NCBI RefSeq assembly: GCF_000015265.1
Contig: NC_008699.1
Location: 1 to 64,000 of the forward strand
Reading direction: 5' to 3'
DNA: 64,000 bases
Source of the DNA: Nocardioides sp. JS614
GTDB lineage: Bacteria; Actinomycetota; Actinomycetes; Propionibacteriales; Nocardioidaceae
Shown here in pieces: positions 33,397 through 41,510 of the stretch. The notes under the pieces were generated by a model. It searched no databases and was not told the origin of the DNA. It saw only the letters and a program-made list of their open reading frames with translations. The position numbers and the translations under genes were made by a program. Every line of letters begins with the position of its first letter. The first letter of the stretch is position 1.

Positions 33397-34605
33397 TCAG
33401 ATACCGTGCCCGGCGGCCGGCCGACCGAGCCGGCGCTGGACCCAGATGAGCACCGGGGTCAGCAGGCAGGTGACCCCGGCGGCCGCCCAGGCCACGGCGT
33501 AGGAGCTGTGCGCCAGGAGGACGCCGAAAGCGATCGGGCCCAGGACGCTCCCGACGTAGACCCCGAACTGCGCGATGCCGACGGCCGCGCTCGGCTGCTC
33601 GGGGTCGTGCCGGATCGCCGCGAGGTTGTACAGACCCTTCCACGCCCACCCGGCCCCGAAGGTCAGCGCGGTGGCGGCGAACAGGACGGGAGCGGTGTGG
33701 GTCACGCTGAGCAGCGCGAAGCCGACGCCTCCGCTGAGCATCAGGCCCGCGATCCACAGGCGCGGGTCGGCCCCCCTGCGGTCGATCATCCAACCCCACA
33801 GCAGGCGCGCCCCGATACCCACGGCGCTGCCGGCCACCAGCCACAGACCCGCGCCGGACCGGGAGATGCCGGCGGCGACCGCGGACTCGACGTAGTAGGC
33901 GCCGAGGGCGTTCGCGGGCGCGGCCGCGCAGGCGCCGGCGAGCGTGAGCAGGACGATCGCGGCGCCGCGGATCGGCCGGGACGCGCTCGGAGGGTTGGCT
34001 CGCCGCTCCAGACGGCGCGGTGCCCGGCGCAGCCCGAACGCGACGATCGGGATGGCGCCCAGCGCCAGGAGGCCGTAGGCCCATCGCCAGCCCCACGTGG
34101 CCCCGATCACCGGCACCGCCAGTCCGGCAGCGAGGGTGGCCACCGGGACGGCCGTCTGGAGCAGGCCGAAGCTCAGGCCGTGGCGGCTGTCGGGCTGGTC
34201 CCGTGCCACGAGCGCACTGGCGGCCGGCTGGACGAGCGCGGTCGCCACGCCGCCGACGACCAGGGCCACACACAGACTCCACCAGGCCTGCACGACCAGG
34301 GCGACCGCGAGCAGCGCCGCGGACGACACGCACACGCCGAGGATCAAGGACCGCTCGGCTCCCAGCCGGTGGGCGACTCGGCCGGCCGGGATCGAGGCGA
34401 CCGCGGAGGCCGCGTAGAACGCCGAGGCCGCCGCCCCGAGTCCGACCACCCCGTAGTCGAGGTCGTCGGCGATGAAGACCGTGAGTCCGCCGAGGAGGTA
34501 GACGGGAAGCACGCTGAGCGCCACCCCGGCCAGGGAGGCGCTCATCGATGCGCGGTCGAAGCCGCCGGTGGGTCGCGGCAGCACCGCGCGGGAGCCCTCG
34601 GCCAT
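33397..34605 (-). CDS. MFS transporter
   Basis: The 402-residue protein has about 12 membrane helices and the loop 2-3 motif GRVAHRLGAERSL of the major facilitator superfamily. AGGAGGAG lies 6-7 nt before ATG 34605. It is divergent from the MaoC-FAD-dehydrogenase operon across a 140-bp spacer that has a strong inverted repeat. It is probably the uptake (or export) permease of the catabolic cluster (context inference); the substrate is unknown. Confidence 0.9.
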   Translation of the reverse strand: MAEGSRAVLPRPTGGFDRASMSASLAGVALSVLPVYLLGGLTVFIADDLDYGVVGLGAAASAFYAASAVASIPAGRVAHRLGAERSLILGVCVSSAALLAVALVVQAWWSLCVALVVGGVATALVQPAASALVARDQPDSRHGLSFGLLQTAVPVATLAAGLAVPVIGATWGWRWAYGLLALGAIPIVAFGLRRAPRRLERRANPPSASRPIRGAAIVLLTLAGACAAAPANALGAYYVESAVAAGISRSGAGLWLVAGSAVGIGARLLWGWMIDRRGADPRLWIAGLMLSGGVGFALLSVTHTAPVLFAATALTFGAGWAWKGLYNLAAIRHDPEQPSAAVGIAQFGVYVGSVLGPIAFGVLLAHSSYAVAWAAAGVTCLLTPVLIWVQRRLGRPAAGHGI

Positions 34606-34630
34606 CCGCTCCTCCTCAAGTCGTCCAGAC

Positions 34631-34673
34631 AGTCAACAGTATTCTCTTGATGTCAAGTGTTTACTGTTGACAG
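34631..34673. promoter_or_regulatory. Compound operator between MFS and MaoC genes
   Basis: Perfect 10-bp inverted repeats GTCAACAGTA (34632-34641) and TACTGTTGAC (34662-34671) flank a second palindrome CTTGATGTCAAG (34646-34657). The right arm lies in CTGTTGACAG (34664-34673), a motif that recurs in CTGTWGACAR-like form before four other units of the cluster. This is a typical divergent control site for a GntR/FadR regulator. Confidence 0.65.
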
Positions 34674-34696
34674 ACGGTCGACGGGCTCCCTAGGGT
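34667..34696 (+). promoter_or_regulatory. Candidate promoter for the MaoC-FAD-DHDPS-LhgO operon
   Basis: TTGACA at 34667-34672 and TAGGGT at 34691-34696 are 18 nt apart and fit a SigA-type -35/-10 pair. The -35 lies inside the operator CTGTTGACAG, so repressor binding would block it. Confidence 0.5.
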
Positions 34697-34745
34697 CGCG
34701 CCATAGCCCGCCCGCCCTGGGCACCCACGAGTCCGCGAGGTGACG

Positions 34746-35228
34746 ATGACCCCCGTCCGTTACTGGGAGGACGTCGAGATCGGCGACTCCTACACGACTC
34801 CGGCACGAACGATCACCGAGACTGACGTGGTCATGTTCGCCGGGTTGACCGGTGACTACATGCCGTTCCACGTCGACGAGGTGACCGCGAGCCGGACGAT
34901 CTACGGCGGGCGGATCGCCCATGGCCTCCTGGGCCTCGCCTACATGCAGGGCATGAAGACGTGGGTGCACACCGGGATCGCGAGCATGGGGTCGCTGGGC
35001 TGGACCGTCGACTTCCGAGCGCCGATCCGGTCCGGTGACACCCTGACCGCGACGTTCACGGTGGCGAGCAAGCGCGAGACGAGCAAGCCAGACCGCGGCA
35101 TCCTGTTCGTGGCCTGTGAGCTGCGCAACCAGGATGGCGTCCTGGTGCAGGAGGCCGAGCACCGGCGGATGGTGCGGCGTCGTCCGGCCGACGGCGAGCC
35201 CGGGGCGCCCGAGGGCGGCCGCGGATGA
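34746..35228 (+). CDS. MaoC family acyl-CoA dehydratase (R-hydratase-like)
   Basis: The 160-residue single hot-dog protein has the hydratase-2 style motif FAGLTGDYMPFHVDE (the conserved Asp-x5-H of the active site) and YGGRIAHGLLGLAYMQG. Such enzymes add water to enoyl-CoA. GAGG 5 nt before ATG 34746 makes it a better start than GTG 34740. The stop overlaps the FAD dehydrogenase start by 4 nt. Confidence 0.88.
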   Translation: MTPVRYWEDVEIGDSYTTPARTITETDVVMFAGLTGDYMPFHVDEVTASRTIYGGRIAHGLLGLAYMQGMKTWVHTGIASMGSLGWTVDFRAPIRSGDTLTATFTVASKRETSKPDRGILFVACELRNQDGVLVQEAEHRRMVRRRPADGEPGAPEGGRG

Positions 35229-36823
35229 GCGCGCCCGGAGTGGACCGGGTCGAGGTCGACCTGGTGGTCGCGGGTGGCGGTGTCGGTGGCGCGATGGCGG
35301 CATACCACGCCGCGCGCGTGGGCGCCAGGGTGCTCTACCTCGGTGGCTCTGGTGGCGCCTCCGCACGCATCAGCAGCTTCAACACCGCCCTGGGCTACGA
35401 CGATCCCGACACCCCCGACGGGATCGTCGAGGACATGCTCCGGGCCGGCCGGCACGTCAACCATCCCGGCGTGGTCCGGGCGCTCGCCGACCGCGTCGCG
35501 GAGGAGACGATGCGCCTGGTCGAGATGGACGTCCCCTTCGTGCGCGACGGGGACCGGCTGGCCAGGCGGCAGGCGGCCGGCAGCACGTGGACCCGCGCCG
35601 TGTTCTCGCGAGGGATGATCGGCGCCGACATCGTCCGGGCGCTGACCGAGCGGCTCGTCGCGGACGAATCAGTGACGGTGGTGAACGGCGGCCTGCTGGT
35701 CGACGTCGAGACCGCGGACGGTGCGGTGTGCGGTGTCCTCGCCTGGAGCCCCCGCGACGAGCGGTGGATGCAGATCGGAACGCGCGCGGTCGTGATGGCG
35801 ACCGGTGGGGCGGGCCAGCTGTGGGCGTCGACGACCAACCCGCGCGGCAGCCTGGGCACCGGGTACGCCGTGGCCCTCGAGGCCGGCGCCGAGCTGATGG
35901 ACATGGAGTTCACCTCCTTCGAGCCGTTCATCACGTCGGCGCCCCCCGAGCACGCGGGTCACGACCTCCCCACGACCGTGTTGCGGGAGGGCGCGCGCCT
36001 GCTCAACGCTCGAGGCGAGGCCTTCCTGCCCGAGCAGAGCCCCACCAAGGACATCATCTGCCGGGCGATGGTCCGTGAGGTGCTGGAGGGGCGCGGCACC
36101 GCCTCGGGCTCGGTCGTCTTCGACCTGACGGAGATGGACCCGGACAACGCCGAGCGCTACGTCGGCATCGTCGAGGCGTTGCGCAAGCGCGGGATCACGA
36201 GCCGTGAGGCGCAGCTCGAGGTGATGCCGGCCCAGCACTACGTCATGGGCGGGATCCGGATCGACGAGCGCGGCCGCTCCACGTTGCCGGGGATGTACGC
36301 GGTCGGAGAGGCGGCCGGCGGGGCGCACGGTGCCCACCGGCTCGCCGCCGGCGGTGGCCTCGAGGTGGTCGCCGGGGGCGCGGTGGTGGGCGAGGCCGCA
36401 GGCCTGGATGCCCTGTCCGCGACCGGCGACCGGCGCTGCTCGCTGGCGCCGAACCCGGACCTGCTCAGCGTCCGGCTGGCGGCCGAGGCGCAGGCCGACC
36501 TCGGCCTGATCCGTGGGGCCATGGACTCGGGGTGCGGCATCCTGCGGACCGCCACCGACCTCGAGGACACCGTGACGGCCGTCGAGGAGGTCCACCAGCG
36601 GCACCGGGTGCCGGGCGGGCACCCGTTCGTCCGGCGGGCCGCGATGGTCGCACTCTCGATCGCCCGGTCGGCCGCGATGCGCGAGGAGTCGCGCGGCGAC
36701 CACTTCCGCACCGATCACCCCCACAGCTCCGAGGAATGGCTCGCCAACATCGTGGTGACGGCCCCGGCGGGCGAGATGGAGTTCACGACCGCGCCCGTCC
36801 CGACCGCGACGACCGTGGCCTAG
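35225..36823 (+). CDS. FAD-dependent oxidoreductase of the fumarate reductase / L-aspartate oxidase type
   Basis: The 532-residue flavoprotein has an N-terminal FAD-binding motif VVAGGGVGGAMAAYHAA (about 12-30), the capping-domain region, and a second FAD contact MPAQHYVMGGIRID with the conserved His. A C-terminal helical domain (about 400-500) matches the SdhA/FrdA/NadB class. The family oxidises succinate-like acids or reduces fumarate-like double bonds; the substrate here is unknown, but a dicarboxylate or an acid with an alpha-beta double bond fits the cluster. It overlaps maoC by 4 nt and precedes the lyase by 19 nt. Confidence 0.85.
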   Translation: MSAPGVDRVEVDLVVAGGGVGGAMAAYHAARVGARVLYLGGSGGASARISSFNTALGYDDPDTPDGIVEDMLRAGRHVNHPGVVRALADRVAEETMRLVEMDVPFVRDGDRLARRQAAGSTWTRAVFSRGMIGADIVRALTERLVADESVTVVNGGLLVDVETADGAVCGVLAWSPRDERWMQIGTRAVVMATGGAGQLWASTTNPRGSLGTGYAVALEAGAELMDMEFTSFEPFITSAPPEHAGHDLPTTVLREGARLLNARGEAFLPEQSPTKDIICRAMVREVLEGRGTASGSVVFDLTEMDPDNAERYVGIVEALRKRGITSREAQLEVMPAQHYVMGGIRIDERGRSTLPGMYAVGEAAGGAHGAHRLAAGGGLEVVAGGAVVGEAAGLDALSATGDRRCSLAPNPDLLSVRLAAEAQADLGLIRGAMDSGCGILRTATDLEDTVTAVEEVHQRHRVPGGHPFVRRAAMVALSIARSAAMREESRGDHFRTDHPHSSEEWLANIVVTAPAGEMEFTTAPVPTATTVA

Positions 36824-36842
36824 TGCCGCCGAAGGAGACCTG

Positions 36843-37760
36843 ATGAAGCCCGAGGAGCTCAGACCCCACCTGGCGGGCGTCGCGTCGGTGGCGATCACGC
36901 CGTTCGACGAGGACCGGCGCGTGGACGAGCGGGGGACGCGCGCGGTGGTCGAGTACCTCGACCAGGGCGGCACCGACACCCTGGTGGTGTGCGGCGGCAC
37001 CGGGGAGTTCTACGCCCTCACGCCTGCGGAGCGTCGGCAGGTGGTCGAGGTCGCCGCGGCCGCCGTCCAGCGTGCGCCGCTCGTCGTGTCCGTGGGACTC
37101 GACGCGGTCGGCGCGGCCGAGGCCGCCCGGCACGCCGAGGACGCGGGGGCGGCCGGCATCATGGTCCACCAGCCGATCCATCCCTACACCCACCCCGACG
37201 GCCTGCGACGGTACTACGACGAGATCTGCTCAGCAGTCTCCATCGGTGTGGTCGCGTACGTCCGAGACCCGCGCGTGGGCGCCGATCTGCTCGGCGACGT
37301 CCTGGCCCACGACAACGTCGTCGCGGTGAAGTACGCCGTCAACGACGTCCGTCGGTTCGCCAACCTGAGGCGTGACACTCCTCACAGCGGCACCGTCGAG
37401 TGGGTCTGCGGGAGCGCAGAGGCGTGGGCTCCCTTCTTCTGGGTGGCCGGCGCGACCGGGTTCACCTCCGGGCTGGCGAACTTCGCGATCGAGGAGGCGC
37501 TCGGCATGCGCGCCGCCCTCGTGTCGGGCGACGTGGAGCGGATCCGTGCGACGTGGGAGCGCCTGGCCGGCGTCGAGGACCTGCGCTCGCGCGGGGACGA
37601 CGCGAACAACATCGCGGTCCTCAAGGCCGGGACCTGCCGGCTCGGTCTGACCACGGCGGTGGTGCGGCCGCCGCTCCGGCCGCTGCCGGAGGACCACGAC
37701 GCGGAGCTGGGGCTCATCCTCGAGGGATGGAAGAACTCGCCACGACCGGGGGCCGGGTGA
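36843..37760 (+). CDS. Dihydrodipicolinate synthase family lyase (5-dehydro-4-deoxyglucarate dehydratase-like)
   Basis: The 305-residue TIM-barrel protein starts LAGVASVAITPFDEDRRVD, has GGTGEFYALTPAER, the Schiff-base lysine in VVAVKYAVND and the tyrosine in VVAYVRDP. This combination resembles KdgD, which converts 5-keto-4-deoxyglucarate to 2-oxoglutarate semialdehyde with loss of water and CO2, but other DapA-family aldolases remain possible. The semialdehyde dehydrogenase encoded at 41511-43124 would be the natural next step. Start ATG 36843 with AGGAG 8 nt upstream. It overlaps the next gene by 4 nt. Confidence 0.8.
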   Translation: MKPEELRPHLAGVASVAITPFDEDRRVDERGTRAVVEYLDQGGTDTLVVCGGTGEFYALTPAERRQVVEVAAAAVQRAPLVVSVGLDAVGAAEAARHAEDAGAAGIMVHQPIHPYTHPDGLRRYYDEICSAVSIGVVAYVRDPRVGADLLGDVLAHDNVVAVKYAVNDVRRFANLRRDTPHSGTVEWVCGSAEAWAPFFWVAGATGFTSGLANFAIEEALGMRAALVSGDVERIRATWERLAGVEDLRSRGDDANNIAVLKAGTCRLGLTTAVVRPPLRPLPEDHDAELGLILEGWKNSPRPGAG

Positions 37761-38983
37761 GCGGGAGCCCGCGCCGACCCCGTGTCGGGGTCGTGGGCGG
37801 CGGGATCGTGGGCGCGGCCGTCGCGCGCGAGCTGCTCGCCCGGTACGACGCCGAGGTCGTCCTCTGGGAGAAGGAGGACGGCCTCGGCCGGCATCAGACC
37901 GGCCACAACAGCGGCGTCGTCCACGCCGGTGTCTACTACACCCCCGGGTCTCACAAGGCACGCCTGTGCGTCCAGGGCGGTCGGTTGCTGCGGGCCTTCT
38001 GCGAGGAGCGCGGCCTGGTCTACGAGGAGTGCGGGAAGCTCATCGTCGCCACCGACGAAGGTCAGCGAAGTCTGCTGCACGACATCGAGCGGCGAGGTCG
38101 GAGCAACGGTGTGACCGGGCTGCGGTGGCTCGAGGGCGAGGAGATCGGATCGGTCGAGCCGCACGCTCGCGGTGTCGCCGCACTGCACTCTCCTCGCACC
38201 GCGATCGTCGACTACGGCGCGGTCACCCGAGCGCTGGGAGCCGAGGTCGTCGACCGCGGCGGCCTGCTCCACGTCGGGACGGCGGTCACGGGCCTGCAGA
38301 CCCGGGGGCGTGAGGTCGTCGTGACCACGTCCGCGGGCTCACAGGTCGTCGACCTGGTGGTGGCGTGCGCCGGGCTCCATGCCGACCGGGTCGCCCGGAT
38401 GGCCGGCGACGACTCCGAGCCGATGATCGTTCCGTTCCGCGGCGAGTACCACGTCCTGCGCCCCGACCGCAGCGCGCTGGTGCGCGGCATGATCTACCCG
38501 GTGCCGGATCCCCGCTATCCCTTCCTCGGCGTGCACCTGACCCGGCACGTCGACGGGTCGGTGTCGATCGGCCCCAACGCCGTCCTGGCACTCGCCCGGG
38601 AGGGCTACCGCTGGCGCGACGTCGCTGGGCGCGACCTCTGGGAGATGGCTCGGTGGCCGGGCTTCGCCCGCCTCGCGCGACGGCACTGGCGCACCGGCGT
38701 GCGCGAGCTCGCCGGCTCGGCCAGCAAGCGGCGGTTCGTGGCGGCGGCCCGTCTCTACGTGCCCGAGCTGCGGGTGGCGGACGTCGAGCGCCGAGTCGCG
38801 GGTGTCCGTGCGCAGGCCGTGGACCGGGACGGGACGCTTGTCGACGACTTCCGCATCGGCCGCGCCGGCCGGGTGCTGAGCGTGCGCAACGCACCGTCGC
38901 CCGCGGCGACCTCCTCGCTCGCGATCGCCGCCGAGGTCGTCGCCATGCTGGCCGACGATCTCCCGCGCCGGTCCGGAGGCTGA
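37757..38983 (+). CDS. lhgO: L-2-hydroxyglutarate oxidase (LhgO-like)
   Basis: The 408-residue FAD protein belongs to the DAO family. It has the dinucleotide motif GVVGGGIVGAAVAREL (about 9-24), QTGHNSGVVHAGVYYTPGS (active-site region of the LhgO/YgaF subgroup) and FRGEYHVLRPD. It oxidises L-2-hydroxyglutarate to 2-oxoglutarate, passing electrons to quinone in relatives. GTG 37757 overlaps the preceding stop. It is the last gene of the MaoC-FAD-lyase-LhgO operon. Confidence 0.87.
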   Translation: MSGSPRRPRVGVVGGGIVGAAVARELLARYDAEVVLWEKEDGLGRHQTGHNSGVVHAGVYYTPGSHKARLCVQGGRLLRAFCEERGLVYEECGKLIVATDEGQRSLLHDIERRGRSNGVTGLRWLEGEEIGSVEPHARGVAALHSPRTAIVDYGAVTRALGAEVVDRGGLLHVGTAVTGLQTRGREVVVTTSAGSQVVDLVVACAGLHADRVARMAGDDSEPMIVPFRGEYHVLRPDRSALVRGMIYPVPDPRYPFLGVHLTRHVDGSVSIGPNAVLALAREGYRWRDVAGRDLWEMARWPGFARLARRHWRTGVRELAGSASKRRFVAAARLYVPELRVADVERRVAGVRAQAVDRDGTLVDDFRIGRAGRVLSVRNAPSPAATSSLAIAAEVVAMLADDLPRRSGG

Positions 38984-39005
38984 AGGCCCCACTCCGGCGT
39001 GTATT

Positions 39006-39015
39006 CTGCTGACAA
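39006..39015. promoter_or_regulatory. CTGCTGACAA operator-like site before the GntR regulator
   Basis: CTGCTGACAA matches the cluster motif with one change and sits 107 nt upstream of the regulator start, suggesting autoregulation. GTATTCT just before it also occurs in the 34639-34645 operator region. Confidence 0.4.
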
Positions 39016-39112
39016 GAGACAACTGGGTCTCGCGGGCGGCCGTGACGTCGCTACCTCAGGGCGGTCCGGGCCATGGGCCCACCCGCCGACGTGTGACAAG
39101 GGACTGCGAACG

Positions 39113-39805
39113 ATGACGACCCCGACCGAGGTCCACGACGACAAGCTGTTCCACCAGCCGCCCCTGCGAGAGCGTGTCCGGGTCCGCCTCGAGCGGATGA
39201 TCATCGACGGGACCTTCGAGCCGGGCGCGCATCTGGTCGAGACCGACCTCGCACAGCGCCTCGGCGTGAGCCGGGGGCCGATCCGGGAAGCGTTGTACCA
39301 GCTCCAGCTGCAGGGGTGGGTCGATCTGAGGCCTCGTCAAGGGGCGTTCGTCCACCAGCCCTCGGTCGAGGAGGTGGACCAGTTCTTCCAGGTCCGTGCC
39401 CTGCTGGAGTCCGAGATCTCCTCCCTGGTGGCCGGGCACGTGACGGCGGCCGACGTCGACGCTCTGCGTGCGATGATCGAGGTGGCGAATCGGCATATCG
39501 CGGAGGGCAACGTGGCAGCCCTGGTCGCCGCCAACGCCGAGTTCCACGGCTACATCCACCGTCTCGCCGGCAACCCCGTCCTGGTGGACCTGGTCCAGAT
39601 GCTCGACAAGAGGCTGCGGTGGTACTTCTCCGCCGTCACGATGGAGCGCGCCGGTGACGCGTGGCACGAACACGCCGCCCTGGTCGACGCCCTCGCCGAG
39701 GGCGACCGCGCACGGGCCGTGGCCCTGACGCGCTCGCACAACGAGCGCACCCGCTCGGCCTACCTCACGCACCGGCGGGTGCTCCAGGCAGCGGACGAAG
39801 ACTGA
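39113..39805 (+). CDS. FadR-subfamily GntR transcription regulator of the catabolic cluster
   Basis: The 230-residue protein has a winged helix (about 15-75, with ETDLAQRLGVSRGPIREALYQLQ) and an FCD domain (about 85-220) with HxxxxR-type and ANAEFHGYIHRLAG, the metal/ligand-binding pattern. It is in the middle of the catabolic cluster, so it is the best candidate for the repressor that binds the CTGTWGACAR motif. ATG 39113; the ribosome site is weak (AAGGGA). Confidence 0.9.
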   Translation: MTTPTEVHDDKLFHQPPLRERVRVRLERMIIDGTFEPGAHLVETDLAQRLGVSRGPIREALYQLQLQGWVDLRPRQGAFVHQPSVEEVDQFFQVRALLESEISSLVAGHVTAADVDALRAMIEVANRHIAEGNVAALVAANAEFHGYIHRLAGNPVLVDLVQMLDKRLRWYFSAVTMERAGDAWHEHAALVDALAEGDRARAVALTRSHNERTRSAYLTHRRVLQAADED

Positions 39806-39829
39806 AACCCGGTCCGGGTCGCCGCGGGC

Positions 39830-41461
39830 TCAGGAGGTCTGGAACATCTCCGAGAGCCGGCCGGACGCGGTGATGAGGTCCGGGTCGGTGACGACGTCGA
39901 CGACGGTGACCGCATCGCTGGTCGCGGCAGTGCGCATGGCCTCGTCGAGCTGACCCGGCTCCTCGACCGTGATGCCCTCCGCGCCGAGGCTGCGGCCGTA
40001 TGCCGCGAGGTCCACGTCGCCGATGTCGACGGCCGACAGGCGGCCCATCTCCTGGGCCTGGTGCATCGCGATCGTGCCGTAGAGCCCGTTGCGCAGGACG
40101 ACGATCGTCAGCGGCAGGCCGTAGCGCACGGCGGTCTCGACCTCGCTGCCGGTCATCAGGAAGCCACCGTCGCCGACCACGCCGAGCACGTGCCGGTCGG
40201 GGGAGGCAGCCTTGGCGCCGACGGCGCCTGGCACGGCATAGCCCATCGCGCCGTTGATGGGCGCGGCCTGGCTGCGGGGGGTCGTGAACCGCCAGTACTG
40301 GTGGAGGAATCCCGAGAAGTTGCCCGCGTCGCTGGTGACGATCGTGTCGGCGGGCCACGCGCGCTTCATGGCCTCGATCACAGCACCGGGGTCGCAGCCC
40401 CGGGCCGGGGTGCGCGGGGGGGCGCATGTCGACTCCAGGAACCGTCGGTGCGCGGCGTCCCAGGCCCGGTGCGGCGCGGTGGGCGGTTCGGCTAGCAGCG
40501 CCTCGATCAGCTCGCGCGGCTCGGCGACGACAGCCTCGTCGACGGGCAGGCCGGCGCCGAGGGTGAGCGGATCGGCGTCGACGTGGATCCGGTGCGCCGA
40601 GGCGGCGGGCAGCGTGAACTGCTGGGTCGTCATCTGGTCCAGCGCAGCGCCGAGGATCAGCACCACGTCGGCCTCGCGGAGCGCGTCCACGGTGCCGGGC
40701 GCGGGCGAGACACCGAGGTGGCCGAGGTAGAGCGGGTGGTCGTTGGGGAAGACGTCCTGCCGTCGCATCGCGGCGTACACGCCGAGACCGTAGGCCTCGC
40801 AGAGCGCGACGAGGCGGTCGGTGGCGTGGCGAACGCCCGCGCCGGCGATGACCACCGGTCGCTGCGCCCGTTCCAGGGTGCTCCGCAGCCGGCGGACGGT
40901 CTCGGGGGGACATCCGGCGGGCGCGACGGGCGCGAGCGGCGCCGGCGCAGGCCCGGTGAACTCTTCCGCGAGCAGGTCGGCGGGCAGCGAGATCATGACC
41001 GGGCCGGGGCGTCCGGAGACTGCGATCCGGAGCGCGTCGGTCACCATCTCGGGCAGCCGGTCCCCGCGGCGGGCGGTCATGGCCGCCTTGGTGATCGGCC
41101 GGTAGAACGCCGGCAGATCGACCTCCTGGAAGGCGCCGCGGAAGATCCGCGGCGTCTCCACGTCCCCGATCAGAACCAGCATGGGCGTGCCGTCCTGGTG
41201 AGCGGTGTGCACGCCGATGCTGAGGTTCGCCGCGCCCGGACCCCGGGTGGCCATCGCGACGGCGGGCACGCCGGACGTCTTGGCGTCCGCGTCGGCCATG
41301 AACGAGGCGCCCGACTCGTGCCGGGTGGAGAACTGGCGGAGCGCGGGGTGCCGGTCGGCGGCGTCGAGCACCTCCAAGAAGCTCTCGCCGGGCACGGTGT
41401 AGAGCCGTCGGACGCCTGCGCTCGCGATCGCGTCGATCATCGCGTCGCCTACATGGGGCAT
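39830..41461 (-). CDS. Thiamine diphosphate-dependent enzyme (acetolactate synthase-like)
   Basis: The 543-residue protein has the three-domain TPP-enzyme layout: an N-terminal PYR domain with the catalytic Glu in FSTRHESGASFMADA and ATRGPGAANL, a central NAD-like domain and a C-terminal PP domain with GDGGFLMTGSEVETA and NGLYGTI (GDG-x(n)-N Mg-TPP motif). The family covers acetolactate synthase, glyoxylate carboligase and several 2-oxoacid decarboxylases; the role here is not clear. It is 50 nt downstream of the aldehyde dehydrogenase in the RraA-ALDH-TPP operon. Its 3' end converges with the GntR gene, 25 nt apart. Confidence 0.85.
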   Translation of the reverse strand: MPHVGDAMIDAIASAGVRRLYTVPGESFLEVLDAADRHPALRQFSTRHESGASFMADADAKTSGVPAVAMATRGPGAANLSIGVHTAHQDGTPMLVLIGDVETPRIFRGAFQEVDLPAFYRPITKAAMTARRGDRLPEMVTDALRIAVSGRPGPVMISLPADLLAEEFTGPAPAPLAPVAPAGCPPETVRRLRSTLERAQRPVVIAGAGVRHATDRLVALCEAYGLGVYAAMRRQDVFPNDHPLYLGHLGVSPAPGTVDALREADVVLILGAALDQMTTQQFTLPAASAHRIHVDADPLTLGAGLPVDEAVVAEPRELIEALLAEPPTAPHRAWDAAHRRFLESTCAPPRTPARGCDPGAVIEAMKRAWPADTIVTSDAGNFSGFLHQYWRFTTPRSQAAPINGAMGYAVPGAVGAKAASPDRHVLGVVGDGGFLMTGSEVETAVRYGLPLTIVVLRNGLYGTIAMHQAQEMGRLSAVDIGDVDLAAYGRSLGAEGITVEEPGQLDEAMRTAATSDAVTVVDVVTDPDLITASGRLSEMFQTS

Positions 41462-41510
41462 GAATGTGCTCCTCGGGACCTCGAAGGTGGTGCCGGCGCG
41501 GAAGATCGCG